A stretch of DNA of 64,000 nt from Candidatus Sulfotelmatobacter sp. (GTDB lineage Bacteria; Acidobacteriota; Terriglobia; Terriglobales; Acidobacteriaceae): positions 290,708 to 354,707 of the forward strand of contig DASYBM010000011.1 of the NCBI GenBank assembly GCA_036500765.1, written 5' to 3'. Numbering within the stretch: the first letter of the stretch is position 1; every line of letters begins with the position of its first letter. The position numbers and the translations under genes were made by a program. The notes below the pieces were generated by a model. The model ran no database searches and was not told the DNA's origin. It worked only from the letters and a program-made list of their open reading frames with translations. Shown here one piece after another: positions 26,101 to 34,459 of the stretch.

Positions 26101-26975
26101 GGTGCATTCCGCAGGCTACGGCGCTGTTGGCGACTCAGCCCGGGTTTAACGTGAACTGCAATCCGACCCCGCCCACATATAGCGGCTGCGTGCCCTTCGG
26201 CGACATGGACGCCAACTATTCCAATGGCAGCTCGATCTATCACGGCTTCAGCGCCAACCTGCGCAAGCGCTTCGCCCATCACTACGAATTTCTGGCGTCT
26301 TATACCTGGTCGCACGCCATCGACGACTCCACCGATCTGCAATCGACTCTTACGCCAGAGGATAGTTTTTACCCCAGCCTGGATCGCTCCACTTCACTGT
26401 TCGATCAGCGTCATCGTTTCGTCTTCAGTGGCGTGTACCAGACGGCCAAGGTGGGTAGCGGATTCGCCGGCAAAGTTCTCAGCGACTGGACTTTTGCTCC
26501 GCTGCTCGATCTTGCTTCCGGACGTCCCTTCAACATCATCACCGGCAACGGCGACAATTTTCAGTTGTCGTCTGAAACCGGCCGTCCGAATACTACAGTG
26601 AATCCGGCTTGCGGCACGGCTTACAAGTCAAAGTATTCGCCGAGCGGAACGCTGCAGGAGCCCTGCATCAACGGCTTTCTGGTGACTCCCAACGCTGCAA
26701 CCGGAACGCCCTACACGGTTCCGACCTTGCTTCAACTCGACGGCAATCTCGGCCGCAACGCCGGCATCACCCCCTGGACGGCGTTCGGCGATATGCGCAT
26801 TTCCAAGCGAATTTATTTCGGCGAGCGCATCAGCACAGACCTGATCGTCGACATGTTCAATATCGCCAATAAAATGAACGTGGCCGCGGTCAGCCCATTG
26901 TTCAGCATGGCCGGACAAGCCACCGCCGCCTACGATCCGCGCCAGTTCCAGTTCGCCATGAAGGTGAACTGGTAG
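23106..26975 (+). CDS. Oar-like TonB-dependent outer membrane receptor
   Basis: 1,289 residues. Signal peptide to about residue 38 (FGLGFCLLLLSVICFGQ), then a carboxypeptidase-regulatory-like beta-sandwich (ATGDLHVTVKDPAGNLVANA to about residue 125), a plug domain with NLPINGRNYINFTL and AAEYGRAAGGVVNIITRSGS, and a long barrel ending in FQFAMKVNW with a terminal aromatic residue, as expected for an outer membrane beta-barrel. This Oar/SusC-like class is greatly expanded in Acidobacteriota and is thought to import oligosaccharides or other large substrates. The first 45 bases are three 15-base repeats (MTRNF-MTCNF-MTCNL), giving an unusual N-terminus; GGGAGA lies before the ATG. It appears monocistronic. 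Confidence 0.95.
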   Translation: MTRNFMTCNFMTCNLTIHVAKFGLGFCLLLLSVICFGQGGVATGDLHVTVKDPAGNLVANATVTARDAAKGLERTANGDGQGGYSVRLLPPGTYNVTIDAPGFNGILSTGVVITVGGLVELPVTLSVLTGKEVVEVSSQAELVETSRSSTTDTIGQRRIDNLPINGRNYINFTLTDSQVVRDNAPNTGAAPTSGLNMSGQRARSNLVNVDGADATDNSVNGVRSTVSQEAVQEFQIITNSYAAEYGRAAGGVVNIITRSGSNAFHGDIFGYLRDRNFQAVNPFSTVPNPAYTRVQAGAAFGGPIKKDKTFFYFAYEITRRHETGFSSIGQGNFGLVPFDTTNVGLPFGTLQLTPDQVGFLTNPITLTAEASDPTGKVANAVAAYAAGAGASSGMAVNGAWPTGLVQALTLGGLSNFSGFPSSCPPPGPCFIPASYQTLTSQMGNFPVFEGTSLWSLRIDHNLGTNHRLTFRGNVSPSTVTGIEVSGQDQPFGQNSYSRTSQQTYRDVTGMFQDTWTISNNKINEFRFQYARRGLSYFYNTQIPGGSDPAVNIIGVAYFGREPYSYIQRVEQRYQFTDNFSWTIGRHNTKFGGDVNYLPISAIFTVNYGGVYDFGSVAASNALTSADYGVLPKSVQDIIPSLSAVQAFGFGVPGDFVQGIGSPSDSFKNIPIGAFWQDSWRVSPRITLNYGVRYDVEIPPKFTAPQGLALPAYNLLGLQKGIHTDTNNIQPRLGVAWDPAGNGKTVIRASYGMFYDHPLLGLYFLGDASDGSSSGQLAFAGTSTCSGAGQPSNLNAITIFQGLIPSATGSPASPCSPATTSAALSLLNYSPDQQRFSCGTSATGCGVASPTQSIFLNQNYLNLSTFLPLAFQPFGYPQSKNFVYAYSQQANLTLERDLGGGYALSLAYNFNGGRHLNRPINANPIRGDLLTGNFEAAYYDAVILQSVNPLAPGPPASPFTVSGCSTGGTPTSPYPYVDPALVNYFRPGGLNPSIGVVEPGCIPQATALLATQPGFNVNCNPTPPTYSGCVPFGDMDANYSNGSSIYHGFSANLRKRFAHHYEFLASYTWSHAIDDSTDLQSTLTPEDSFYPSLDRSTSLFDQRHRFVFSGVYQTAKVGSGFAGKVLSDWTFAPLLDLASGRPFNIITGNGDNFQLSSETGRPNTTVNPACGTAYKSKYSPSGTLQEPCINGFLVTPNAATGTPYTVPTLLQLDGNLGRNAGITPWTAFGDMRISKRIYFGERISTDLIVDMFNIANKMNVAAVSPLFSMAGQATAAYDPRQFQFAMKVNW

Positions 26976-27253
26976 GGAAAATCAGGCGTCAGGCGTCGGA
27001 CCTCAGACTTCAGACTTCAGACCCCGGCGACGCGGTTCTACCGCCAGCGCGCTAACCTCGGCGTCGAAACGCCGGGCTATTTTGATGTCCCTGCGGCACA
27101 AAATAGGGCATCCCAAGCAAGAGCCTCTGCAATCGGAAGCCGGAAGCCGAATGCCCGACGTCTGACGCCTGAAGCCCGCCGCCCGATTTTGTTACACTTC
27201 CTCTTCACCCGTCCTTGGCGCTTGCCCGAAGTTTTTCCCGAGGTCTAAGAAAT
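26976..27253. other. Intergenic region with degenerate TCAGGCG/TCAGACTT repeats
   Basis: CAGGCGTCAGGCGTC, CAGACTTCAGACTTCAGA and, near the other end, GACGTCTGACGCCTGAAG (roughly their complement) surround a GCGTCGAAACGCC hairpin. No gene seen. Confidence 0.5.
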
Positions 27254-27913
27254 ATGTCTGAAACTCAAATGCCCAGCGCGCGCACGCGTGTGGTTCGCGA
27301 GCCCCATCGCGCCATCTATGATCGCGAAGCCGTTTACAGAATCCTCGATGAAGGCTTTCTCTGTCACGTTGGTTTTGCCGTCGACGGCCAGCCGTTCGTA
27401 ATCCCGACTTCGTATGGCCGCAAGGACGCCAGCCTCTACATTCATGGCTCGGCCGCGAGCCGCATGCTGCGGCAGATGAAAGAAGGTGCCGCCGTCTGCA
27501 TCACAGTAACGCTGCTCGACGGGCTCGTGCTCGCCCGCTCGGTTTTCAATCATTCCATGAACTACCGCTCGGCGGTGATCCTTGGGAAAGCAACGCTGGT
27601 GGGCGACCCGGAAGAAAAGCTGGCGGCTCTGCGAATCTTGTCCGAGCACATTCTGCCCGGCCGCTGGGATGACTCGCGCCAGCCCAACCAGAGCGAGTTA
27701 AAGCAGACCTCGGTGCTGCGTGTGCCCATCGAAGAATTCTCCGCGAAAGTTCGCGTCGGCCCACCAGTCGATGACGAAGAAGACTACACGTTTCCCACCT
27801 GGGCCGGAGTCATTCCACTGGAGATGAAGGCCGGAGAGCCGATCGGCGACCCGCGACTGGATGCGGGGAGAGAAGTGCCAGCATACGTGCGAGACTACTC
27901 TCGGCAACGCTGA
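27254..27913 (+). CDS. Pyridoxamine 5'-phosphate oxidase-like flavoprotein (NimA-like)
   Basis: 219 residues from the ATG at 27254, with GAGG nine bases upstream. The split-barrel FMN-binding domain is seen in REAVYRILDEGFLCHVGF, PFVIPTSYGRKDASLYIHG and AVCITVTLLDGLVLARSVF, the pattern of the nitroimidazole-resistance NimA/PNPOx-like family. Such enzymes reduce small substrates with a flavin. The physiological substrate is unknown. A cis-located VapBC pair follows. Confidence 0.88.
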   Translation: MSETQMPSARTRVVREPHRAIYDREAVYRILDEGFLCHVGFAVDGQPFVIPTSYGRKDASLYIHGSAASRMLRQMKEGAAVCITVTLLDGLVLARSVFNHSMNYRSAVILGKATLVGDPEEKLAALRILSEHILPGRWDDSRQPNQSELKQTSVLRVPIEEFSAKVRVGPPVDDEEDYTFPTWAGVIPLEMKAGEPIGDPRLDAGREVPAYVRDYSRQR

Positions 27914-27935
27914 GCGCAAATAGCATCCGAATGGC

Positions 27936-27982
27936 TTGACTGCACAGTAAAGGTTCGGTATTCTTTACCGTATGGTAAAGAA
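27936..27982 (+). promoter_or_regulatory. Promoter and palindromic operator of the second VapBC operon
   Basis: TTGACT (27936-27941), 17-base spacer, TATTCT (27959-27964). A perfect palindrome, TTCTTTACC, four bases, GGTAAAGAA (27961-27982), overlaps the -10 element and the start region, the expected position for an autoregulating antitoxin. Confidence 0.8.
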
Positions 27983-27990
27983 GTAAAGAG

Positions 27991-28323
27991 ATGAATTATT
28001 CCAGCACAATCAGTAGCAAGGGACAAGTTACCGTCCCCCAAGAGATTCGCCATCGTCTCGGTCTTGCTGCCGGGGATCGCGTCGAGTTCGTGATCGAAGG
28101 GGAGCGCACGGTGATTCGACCTGCTCGTACTGGGCCGAACCCTTTCGAAAAATATCGCGGAATTCTTGGCACATTCCCCGGCGGGCAAAAAGAAATCAAC
28201 GCCTGGATTTCCGACCTGCGCGATGATGACGCGCGGCGCCAAGACTTGCGCGATGAAGATTTGCGCGAGAGCGAGAAGGATCTGCGCGACGATGATGCGC
28301 GCAGCCGTCGCCGCCGCAAGTGA
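27991..28323 (+). CDS. vapB: AbrB/MazE-type antitoxin with charged C-terminal repeats (VapB family)
   Basis: 110 residues. The N-terminal domain STISSKGQVTVPQEIRHRLG followed by AGDRVEFVIEG is the AbrB-type DNA-binding fold. The last 45 residues are unusual: four imperfect DLRDDD/DLRDED/DLRESE copies of alternating acid and base, then SRRRRK. A tail of this kind could contact the toxin or be disordered. The toxin gene starts inside its stop (GTGA). Confidence 0.9.
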   Translation: MNYSSTISSKGQVTVPQEIRHRLGLAAGDRVEFVIEGERTVIRPARTGPNPFEKYRGILGTFPGGQKEINAWISDLRDDDARRQDLRDEDLRESEKDLRDDDARSRRRRK

Positions 28324-28733
28324 GGACGGCTCTCGACACCAACGTGTTGTCTGCGCTGTGGTCTAGTGAACCTACCGCTTACCGCATTTCGACCTTTCTC
28401 GGTGAGGCTCGCATGCTGGGAAGTCTGATCATTTGTGCCCCAGTGTTTGTGGAATTGCTGGCGCATCCGTTGATGTCGCCGGACGGCGTAGAGCAGTTTC
28501 TTAGGGAGACGGGCATCGTGGTTGATTTCGACCTAGAGGAGATCGTCTGGCGCCAAGTAGCTACTAGTTTCGCGGCCTACGCCGAGCGACGACGACGCTC
28601 CGGAGGCGATCCCGCTAAACGTCTACTGGTCGATTTTATCGTTGGAGCGCATGCTCTACTGCGCGCCGATCGCCTGATGACTCTCGATGCAAGGCGCTAT
28701 AGCCAGGATTTTCCCAACCTTCGTATCGTTTGA
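28320..28733 (+). CDS. vapC: PIN-domain ribonuclease toxin (VapC family)
   Basis: 137 residues, GTG start overlapping the antitoxin stop. PIN acidic residues are in TALDTNVLSALW, PVFVELLAHP, LLVDFIVGAHAL and LMTLDARRY. It resembles the VapC at 12880-13302 (RRRR-rich stretch before the third acidic motif in both), so the two pairs may be paralogues. Confidence 0.9.
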   Translation: MRTALDTNVLSALWSSEPTAYRISTFLGEARMLGSLIICAPVFVELLAHPLMSPDGVEQFLRETGIVVDFDLEEIVWRQVATSFAAYAERRRRSGGDPAKRLLVDFIVGAHALLRADRLMTLDARRYSQDFPNLRIV

Positions 28734-28740
28734 TTTAAAT

Positions 28741-28904
28741 GTAGCGCCGCCGTCCCGGCGGCTGTCCGGCGGGCGACCCGCCCGCCGCGCCGCAAGAAAA
28801 GAAACTTCAAAGCATTAACCGAACTCCAAAAGCTTAGGCGGACAATCGCCGAACGCTGCGCGGGCGAGACGCCCCCGCGACAGCCGCCGGGACGGCGGCG
28901 CTAC
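28741..28904. repeat. 164-bp element with perfect 26-bp inverted repeats
   Basis: The left arm (28741-28766) begins GTAGCGCCGCCGTCCCGG and the right arm (28879-28904) is its exact reverse complement. Inside, GCCCGCC/GGCGGG words form further stems. It sits between the VapC stop and the oxidoreductase stop; the TAG stop codon of the oxidoreductase lies within the right arm. Confidence 0.85.
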
Positions 28905-29869
28905 GGTATCAGCAAGAGCTTCCCGGTCGTCTTTCGTGCTTCCAGATCGCGGTGTGCCCGCTGTACTTCCGCCAGCGGATAGGTGTGCTCGATCCGCAGC
29001 TTAAGTTTGCCAGAGGCGATCATGCCGAACACCGCGCTCGACCGCTCCACCAACTCCTCCCGCATCGCTATATAGTTTCCCAGCGAGGGCCGCGTCACGT
29101 ACAGCGATCCTTTCTGCGACAGCGTAATCAGATCGAACGGCGGCACCGCTCCGCTCGAGCCGCCGAACAGCACCATCATGCCGCGCGGACGCAAAACGTT
29201 CAGCCCTTTTTCAAAAGTCGTCTTGCCCACCGAGTCGTAAACCACATCTACGCCTTTACCGCCGGTCAGGCGCTTGGTTTCCGCTTCAAAATCGGACTGC
29301 GTATAGAGAATGACTTCATCGGCTCCCGCTTCACGCGCGAGTTTAGCCTTCTCCTCGGTCGAGACCGTAGCAATCACGCGTGCGCCAATGTTGTGCGCCA
29401 TCTGCGTCAGCAGCAATCCCACGCCGCCGGCTGCGGCATGCACGAGTGCCGTCTCACCGCTCTTCAGAGGATACGTTGAATGAGATAAGTAGTGCGCTGT
29501 CATCCCTTGCAACATGGCGGCCGCCGCTTGGTGCTCGGTCACTCCCGCAGGAATCGAAACCAAACGGTCGGCTTGTACGGCGGCATATTCCGCATAAGAG
29601 CCCAGCAGACCACTCCAGGCCACGCGATCGCCCACTTTCACCGCCGTTACGTCGACGCCCACAGCGACGACTGTGCCCGCGCCTTCTTGTCCCAAGATCA
29701 GCGGCAGGACCGCCTTGTAACGCCCCTCGCGAAAGTACACATCGATAAAGTTCACGCCCGAAGCGGCCAGCTTTACGACCGCCTCATTCGCCTTTGCTTG
29801 CGGAACGGGCAACTCCGCCAGTTCCATCGCCTCCGGACCTCCCGGTTGTTTGACTTGAATGGCCTTCAT
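28901..29869 (-). CDS. NADPH:quinone oxidoreductase family protein (zeta-crystallin-like MDR)
   Basis: 322 residues. The N-terminal GroES-like part has ASGVNFIDVYFREGRY and GQEGAGTVVAVG; the nucleotide-binding domain has AAAGGVGLLLTQMAHNIGA and the later VVYDSVGKTTF. No zinc-binding cysteine cluster is present, which places it with quinone reductases rather than zinc alcohol dehydrogenases. The protein end LLLIP is followed by a stop inside the 28741-28904 repeat. Confidence 0.92.
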   Translation of the reverse strand: MKAIQVKQPGGPEAMELAELPVPQAKANEAVVKLAASGVNFIDVYFREGRYKAVLPLILGQEGAGTVVAVGVDVTAVKVGDRVAWSGLLGSYAEYAAVQADRLVSIPAGVTEHQAAAAMLQGMTAHYLSHSTYPLKSGETALVHAAAGGVGLLLTQMAHNIGARVIATVSTEEKAKLAREAGADEVILYTQSDFEAETKRLTGGKGVDVVYDSVGKTTFEKGLNVLRPRGMMVLFGGSSGAVPPFDLITLSQKGSLYVTRPSLGNYIAMREELVERSSAVFGMIASGKLKLRIEHTYPLAEVQRAHRDLEARKTTGKLLLIP

Positions 29870-30047
29870 GAAAGATTCGATTCGCTATCTAAGGGGAGGA
29901 TTCTCCCGGCTAGGGATTGTACAGGCGAAATCCTAAAACGATGACGGACGAGAAGAAACCGGGGTGGAGCAGCACGCGTGTGATAGACTGGCGTCCCTCC
30001 CCGACGTGCCCCGCGCCCTTCGTCAATGTCACATCAGGAGTTCACTC

Positions 30048-31205
30048 ATGCGAGCCAGAACATTGCTGCTATTCGTGTTGTTGCCAGTCGTGTTTTTGCC
30101 AACCCTGGCAGCGGCGCAGACTTACACTTACTCTACCCTGGCTGATTTTCCCGCGACGGAGGGCCCGTTCGCCGCCGTCAGTCTGATCATCGACGCCGAG
30201 GGCAACCTCTACGGCACTAGCCGATATGGCGGTATCTACGGGACCGACGGTGGCGATGGCACGGTCTACAAGGTCACGCCGGCGGGCGTAGTGACCGTCT
30301 TACACAGTTTCGGCAACGGCAACGATGGCAAGAGTCCAATCGGGACCCTGACCCGCGACGCCAAAGGAAACATCTACGGCACCACCATCGCAGGCGGCGC
30401 TCATGGCACAGGCACGATCTTTAGGCTGTCGCCCAGCGGTGTTGAGAGGGTATTGTACAGCTTTCCGAACCCGGGCCAAATTTATAGTTTGCCCGCGGGC
30501 GGGGTAACTCTGGATTCGACCGGCAACATCTACGGATATGCCTACGACTACATCCAGTTTTATTCCGACGGCGGCAATATTTTTGAGCTCACGCCCCAGG
30601 GTGTCTTTTCGATCCTCTACAACTGGTGCAAGGGTCAGTGCTCAGCCGAGCCGAACAGTCCGGTTGGCCAATTAGTTCCCAATTCGGCAGGCGGATTCTT
30701 CGGAGCGACCGTGGGTGGTGGCGGGATTGGCACTCCGCCAGGAAACGTCTTCTCATTTTCCCCGACCGGCGGAATGGTGGTGCTTCACACCTTCACCTCT
30801 CCTGACGGAGCAGAGGGCGGACCCGTACTCGACTCGGCCGGGAATCTATTCGGCATCGAGGGACCTGTATTTCAAAGTGGCGGAGGAGTGTATGAGATCA
30901 GCGCAGCGGGCGCTTTCTCGATGATCTACACTTTACCCTCCGGCTATGGTTTCCAGCAGTCGAACGAGGGCACTCCCGTCCTGGATTCCTCAGACAACCT
31001 GTACAACACAACCCAAACTATCGATGGCTCTCAGATCGTGTACAAGGTAACTCCCGAAGGAACTGAAACGGTCTTGTTTACCGGGACAGCCGATCAAATT
31101 TCCTCCAGCGGTGTGGTCATGGACAAAGCTGGCAACCTCTACGGATCGTGCTCTCTATGCGGCACGAACCGAACCGGCTTGATTTACAAACTGACGAAGA
31201 ATTAA
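30048..31205 (+). CDS. Secreted GloVer-repeat protein (TIGR03803-type)
   Basis: 385 residues from the ATG at 30048 (AGGAG seven bases upstream). Signal peptide MRARTLLLFVLLPVVFLP to AAAQ. The mature protein is built of about 30-50-residue repeats with GNLYGTSRYGG, GTVYKVTPAGVVTVLHSFG, GNIYGTTIAGG and GTIFRLSPSGVERVLYSF, the repeats known from TIGR03803 choice-of-anchor proteins and likely a beta-propeller. No C-terminal anchor is seen here. Function unknown. A strong terminator follows. Confidence 0.88.
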   Translation: MRARTLLLFVLLPVVFLPTLAAAQTYTYSTLADFPATEGPFAAVSLIIDAEGNLYGTSRYGGIYGTDGGDGTVYKVTPAGVVTVLHSFGNGNDGKSPIGTLTRDAKGNIYGTTIAGGAHGTGTIFRLSPSGVERVLYSFPNPGQIYSLPAGGVTLDSTGNIYGYAYDYIQFYSDGGNIFELTPQGVFSILYNWCKGQCSAEPNSPVGQLVPNSAGGFFGATVGGGGIGTPPGNVFSFSPTGGMVVLHTFTSPDGAEGGPVLDSAGNLFGIEGPVFQSGGGVYEISAAGAFSMIYTLPSGYGFQQSNEGTPVLDSSDNLYNTTQTIDGSQIVYKVTPEGTETVLFTGTADQISSSGVVMDKAGNLYGSCSLCGTNRTGLIYKLTKN

Positions 31206-31225
31206 TTTCGTCTTCAGACGCGGGA

Positions 31226-31256
31226 TGCCGGCCAACGCCGTTGGCCGGCAGTTTTT
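31226..31256 (+). terminator. Rho-independent terminator after the GloVer-repeat gene
   Basis: TGCCGGCCAAC, 3-base loop, GTTGGCCGGCA, then GTTTTT. The 11-bp stem is perfect. Confidence 0.85.
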
Positions 31257-31386
31257 CCATTTTCGTCGTGGCGGTTCGAGCCTTGGTGGTTCAAGCTTTC
31301 GGAACCCGGCCACGCCGGTCAAGGCATCGCCGGTGCCCTGCCGCCGACTCTGCTACACTGGCTCGTCTTTTCGCAGGAGTCCTACT

Positions 31387-31845
31387 ATGGCCGAATCCGA
31401 GCCGCAGTCGTTCGCGCGCCATACCCGCTGGGATCCGCTGTTTCACTTCTTCCTTGCTCCAGTTTTCGTATTGGGGCTGATTCTGACCCTGATTCACTTT
31501 TTCGCGCATCTGACGCACAGCGACTTCCGGGATAACTTTCACGCGTTCCTGCTGATACTGCTGGCGAGCGCCTTCCTGGTCCTGGTGTTCAAATTGCGGG
31601 CCTATCCGCTGAAGGTGCAGGATCGCGTCATCCGCCTCGAAGAGCGCCTGCGCCTGATGCAGTTACTGCCCGAGCCCTTGCGCTCGCGCATTCCGCAAAT
31701 TACCGAGGACCAGCTCTGCGCCCTGCGTTTCGCCTCCGACGCCGAACTCCCGAACCTGGCCGAACGGGCGCTCAATGAGAAGCTATCCCGCGCCGACATC
31801 AAAAAAGCGATCCAGAACTGGCGCCCGGATTATTGGCGAGTGTAA
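31387..31845 (+). CDS. DUF6526-like membrane protein
   Basis: 152 residues from the ATG at 31387 (AGGAG upstream). Two membrane helices (FFLAPVFVLGLILTLIHFFA and AFLLILLASAFLVLVFKLRA) precede a cytoplasmic region with QDRVIRLEERLRLMQLLPEP and ITEDQLCALRFASDAELPNL, a pattern of the DUF6526 family, common in Acidobacteriota and Bacteroidota. Function unknown. Confidence 0.75.
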   Translation: MAESEPQSFARHTRWDPLFHFFLAPVFVLGLILTLIHFFAHLTHSDFRDNFHAFLLILLASAFLVLVFKLRAYPLKVQDRVIRLEERLRLMQLLPEPLRSRIPQITEDQLCALRFASDAELPNLAERALNEKLSRADIKKAIQNWRPDYWRV

Positions 31846-32166
31846 AAGCAGGCATCGGCCTATTGGCGCCATTCGATCGGACCTTGTACCTTGGACCTCG
31901 GGCTTGATGCTTCACCGCTGAGGATGCATCACGACGACGAGTTGATCACGACGACGATGGATCTGCAGTCTCAATCGGAGGCCTGCGAAATTGGTTCGGC
32001 CTCAAGGTCCGAGGTCTGAAGCCCGACGCCCGAAGTAACGTGCCGAAGGTAACCACGCCATTGCCGCTCAACGATTGACCTTAGTCCCGTCTGCGGGTAC
32101 GATTTTTGGTAGAATTCACCGGGCGTTAACCTCCAGGCGAGGTCGCGCATCTTACCTAAGCGCACT
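31846..32166. other. Intergenic region ahead of the LysM transglycosylase
   Basis: 321 bases without a gene. They hold degenerate TCGGACC/GTCTGAAGCCCG repeats, a short ATCACGACGACGA direct repeat (31928-31962), and a possible promoter, TTGACC (32075-32080), 17 bases, TACGAT (32098-32103), for the downstream gene. Confidence 0.55.
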
Positions 32167-34209
32167 ATGCGATTTGGAAACCTCTATGTCCGGACCGCCC
32201 TGCTGGCCATCCTGATTTCCGCGGGCATCGCCTGTCAAACGGCGCAGAAACCGGTCTCGCTTCTGCCGCCAGCGACCGCACCTGCGCTTAAGCCCGCGTC
32301 GCCTTCGGCGCAGAACCCAGCACCCTCAGTAAAGGCCGCTCAACAGCAAAATGCTGCCGCCGAGCGGCCAGCCTCTGCGGAATCTCCATCCGCTGCACAA
32401 ACACCGCTATCGGACACCGTCTCACCCTCCGACCCGGTTGCCGATCTGATCGCCCGCGTGGAAAAGGAATATCAGCTCGGCCTGGCCAACTATCAGGCGG
32501 GCAAAGTTGAAGAAGCCAGGCAGAATTTCGACAACGCACTGAACTCCCTGCTGGGCAGCAATCTCGATGTCCGTTCCGATGAACGGCTGCAAACCGAATT
32601 CGATCACATCGTTGAAGGCGTCAACAAGCTCTATCCCGGCGGCACTGCGGAAGCTGACTCGCCGCAGGATTCGTCCCAAGAAGCCCAGCAGAAGACCGAG
32701 CCGGCGCCCATCGACGAGACCAACGGTATCACGCCCGCGCCCGATGCCGGGGTAAAGGCCAAAGCGCAAGCCGAAATCAAGAACATGCACTCCGACCTGC
32801 CCCTGATGATGACCGATCAGGTCGCCGGCTACATCACTTACTTCTCGGGTCGCGGACGCGGCACCTTCGAGCACGCCTTTGCCCGCTCGGGCCGCTATCA
32901 CGACATGATCGTCTCCACGTTGAAGCAGGAAGGCCTTCCGCAGGATTTGATCTACCTCGCGCAGGCCGAGTCCGGATTCCATCCGCTTGCAGTTTCACGC
33001 GCGGGCGCCCGCGGCATCTGGCAGTTCATGGCCTCCCGCGGACGCGGCTACGGTCTGCACCACAACATGTGGGTCGACGACCGCCAGGATCCCGAGAAAT
33101 CGACTCGCGCCGCCGCCCACCACCTGAAAGATCTCTACAACCAGTTCGGCGATTGGTATCTCGCCATGGCAGCCTACAACTCCGGGCCGGGCACGGTGCA
33201 GGCGGCCGTGAAGCGCACCGGCTATGCCGACTTCTGGGAGCTCTACCGCCGCAACGTTCTGCCCAAGGAGACGCGCAACTATGTGCCCATTATTCTGGCC
33301 GTGACCATCATGGCCAAAAATCCTTCGCAGTATGGGTTGGATGGCGTGGCCATGGAGCATCCGGCGGATTACGATGCTGTCACGATTAACTACCCCGTAG
33401 ACTTACGCTTGGTCGCAGAGTGCGTGGGTTCTACGCCGGATCAACTGGAAGACCTAAATCCCAGTCTGCTGCGCATGACCACGCCGCGCGAAGGCCCGTT
33501 TGAGCTGCACCTGCCTGCCGGAACGAAAGATCAATACGAAACCGCCGTCGCGTCGATCCCGGCCGACATGCGGCTGTGGTGGCGCTATCACACGGTTCGC
33601 TCCGGCGACACGCTCGCCTCGCTGGCGCGAACTTATCACACCACGCCCAAGTCCATCGTCGCGGCGAATCATCTTGAGGGCACCGAACTGGAAGCCGATG
33701 CGCAGTTGGTCATCCCGGTCACACCCGGCAAGCATCCGACCAGCGACACGGCAACCTACGCCCGCCGCATCACGCGTTACAAAGTTCATGCGGGGGACAC
33801 GGTCGAAACCGTCGCCGATAATTTCGGCATTTCGCCGCAGATGCTGCGCCGCTGGAACGGCATCCACGGCGACAGCCTTCGCGGACGCAAAGTGCTGGCC
33901 CTGCATCTGCCGGTTTCGCCGTCCGCGCACGAGCCGGAAGTAGCCTCAACTCGTTCCAAGGCGAAACATCCGGGCGTAGTAACCAAACCCGCCGAGACCG
34001 CTGTGACCAAGGCCCCGGCCACGAAGTCGGCGCAAATTGAACGGGTGCCGGTGGTGGCCGCAGTCGTTCACCACAAAGTGAGGAGCGGAGAAACGCTCTA
34101 CTCCATCGCCAACGCCTACCGCACTACCGTCGCCGCTCTCAAGCGCGACAACCGCAACGTAGCCGTGATCCGGCCGGGAATGATTCTGATCGTGCAAGCC
34201 GCTCGCTGA
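32167..34209 (+). CDS. Membrane-associated lytic murein transglycosylase (MltD-like) with three LysM domains
   Basis: 680 residues. N-terminal hydrophobic segment (LLAILISAGIACQ), a Pro/Ala-rich linker, then an SLT domain: LIYLAQAESGFHPLAVSRAG with the catalytic Glu near residue 268, RGIWQFMASRGRGYGL and AYNSGPGTVQAAV. Three LysM peptidoglycan-binding repeats follow near residues 474-518 (HTVRSGDTLASLARTY), 537-580 (YKVHAGDTVETVADNF) and 634-678 (HKVRSGETLYSIANAY). The enzyme class cleaves glycan strands with 1,6-anhydro product formation at the cell wall. The lipobox is weak, so the mode of anchoring is uncertain. Confidence 0.94.
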   Translation: MRFGNLYVRTALLAILISAGIACQTAQKPVSLLPPATAPALKPASPSAQNPAPSVKAAQQQNAAAERPASAESPSAAQTPLSDTVSPSDPVADLIARVEKEYQLGLANYQAGKVEEARQNFDNALNSLLGSNLDVRSDERLQTEFDHIVEGVNKLYPGGTAEADSPQDSSQEAQQKTEPAPIDETNGITPAPDAGVKAKAQAEIKNMHSDLPLMMTDQVAGYITYFSGRGRGTFEHAFARSGRYHDMIVSTLKQEGLPQDLIYLAQAESGFHPLAVSRAGARGIWQFMASRGRGYGLHHNMWVDDRQDPEKSTRAAAHHLKDLYNQFGDWYLAMAAYNSGPGTVQAAVKRTGYADFWELYRRNVLPKETRNYVPIILAVTIMAKNPSQYGLDGVAMEHPADYDAVTINYPVDLRLVAECVGSTPDQLEDLNPSLLRMTTPREGPFELHLPAGTKDQYETAVASIPADMRLWWRYHTVRSGDTLASLARTYHTTPKSIVAANHLEGTELEADAQLVIPVTPGKHPTSDTATYARRITRYKVHAGDTVETVADNFGISPQMLRRWNGIHGDSLRGRKVLALHLPVSPSAHEPEVASTRSKAKHPGVVTKPAETAVTKAPATKSAQIERVPVVAAVVHHKVRSGETLYSIANAYRTTVAALKRDNRNVAVIRPGMILIVQAAR

Positions 34210-34459
34210 ACGGGACGAGATCCACCGGAAGCGCCAAAACTACGAAGTACACGAAGGCCGTCGCGTTCTTTCTTGGTTTGACTTCCTTGGTTTGACTTCG
34301 CGAACGTTCATGGCCTTCATGGTTCACGCCTGCAACGGGTATTAAGCCCCCTCGAATATTTGTTTTTTTACCCCGCGTTCATCTTGCAGTCACTTTCCTT
34401 TCATTTGGCTTTGCTAATCCTCGTAAAAGCATCTGTCAAATCTTCAGGAGGAACCCACC

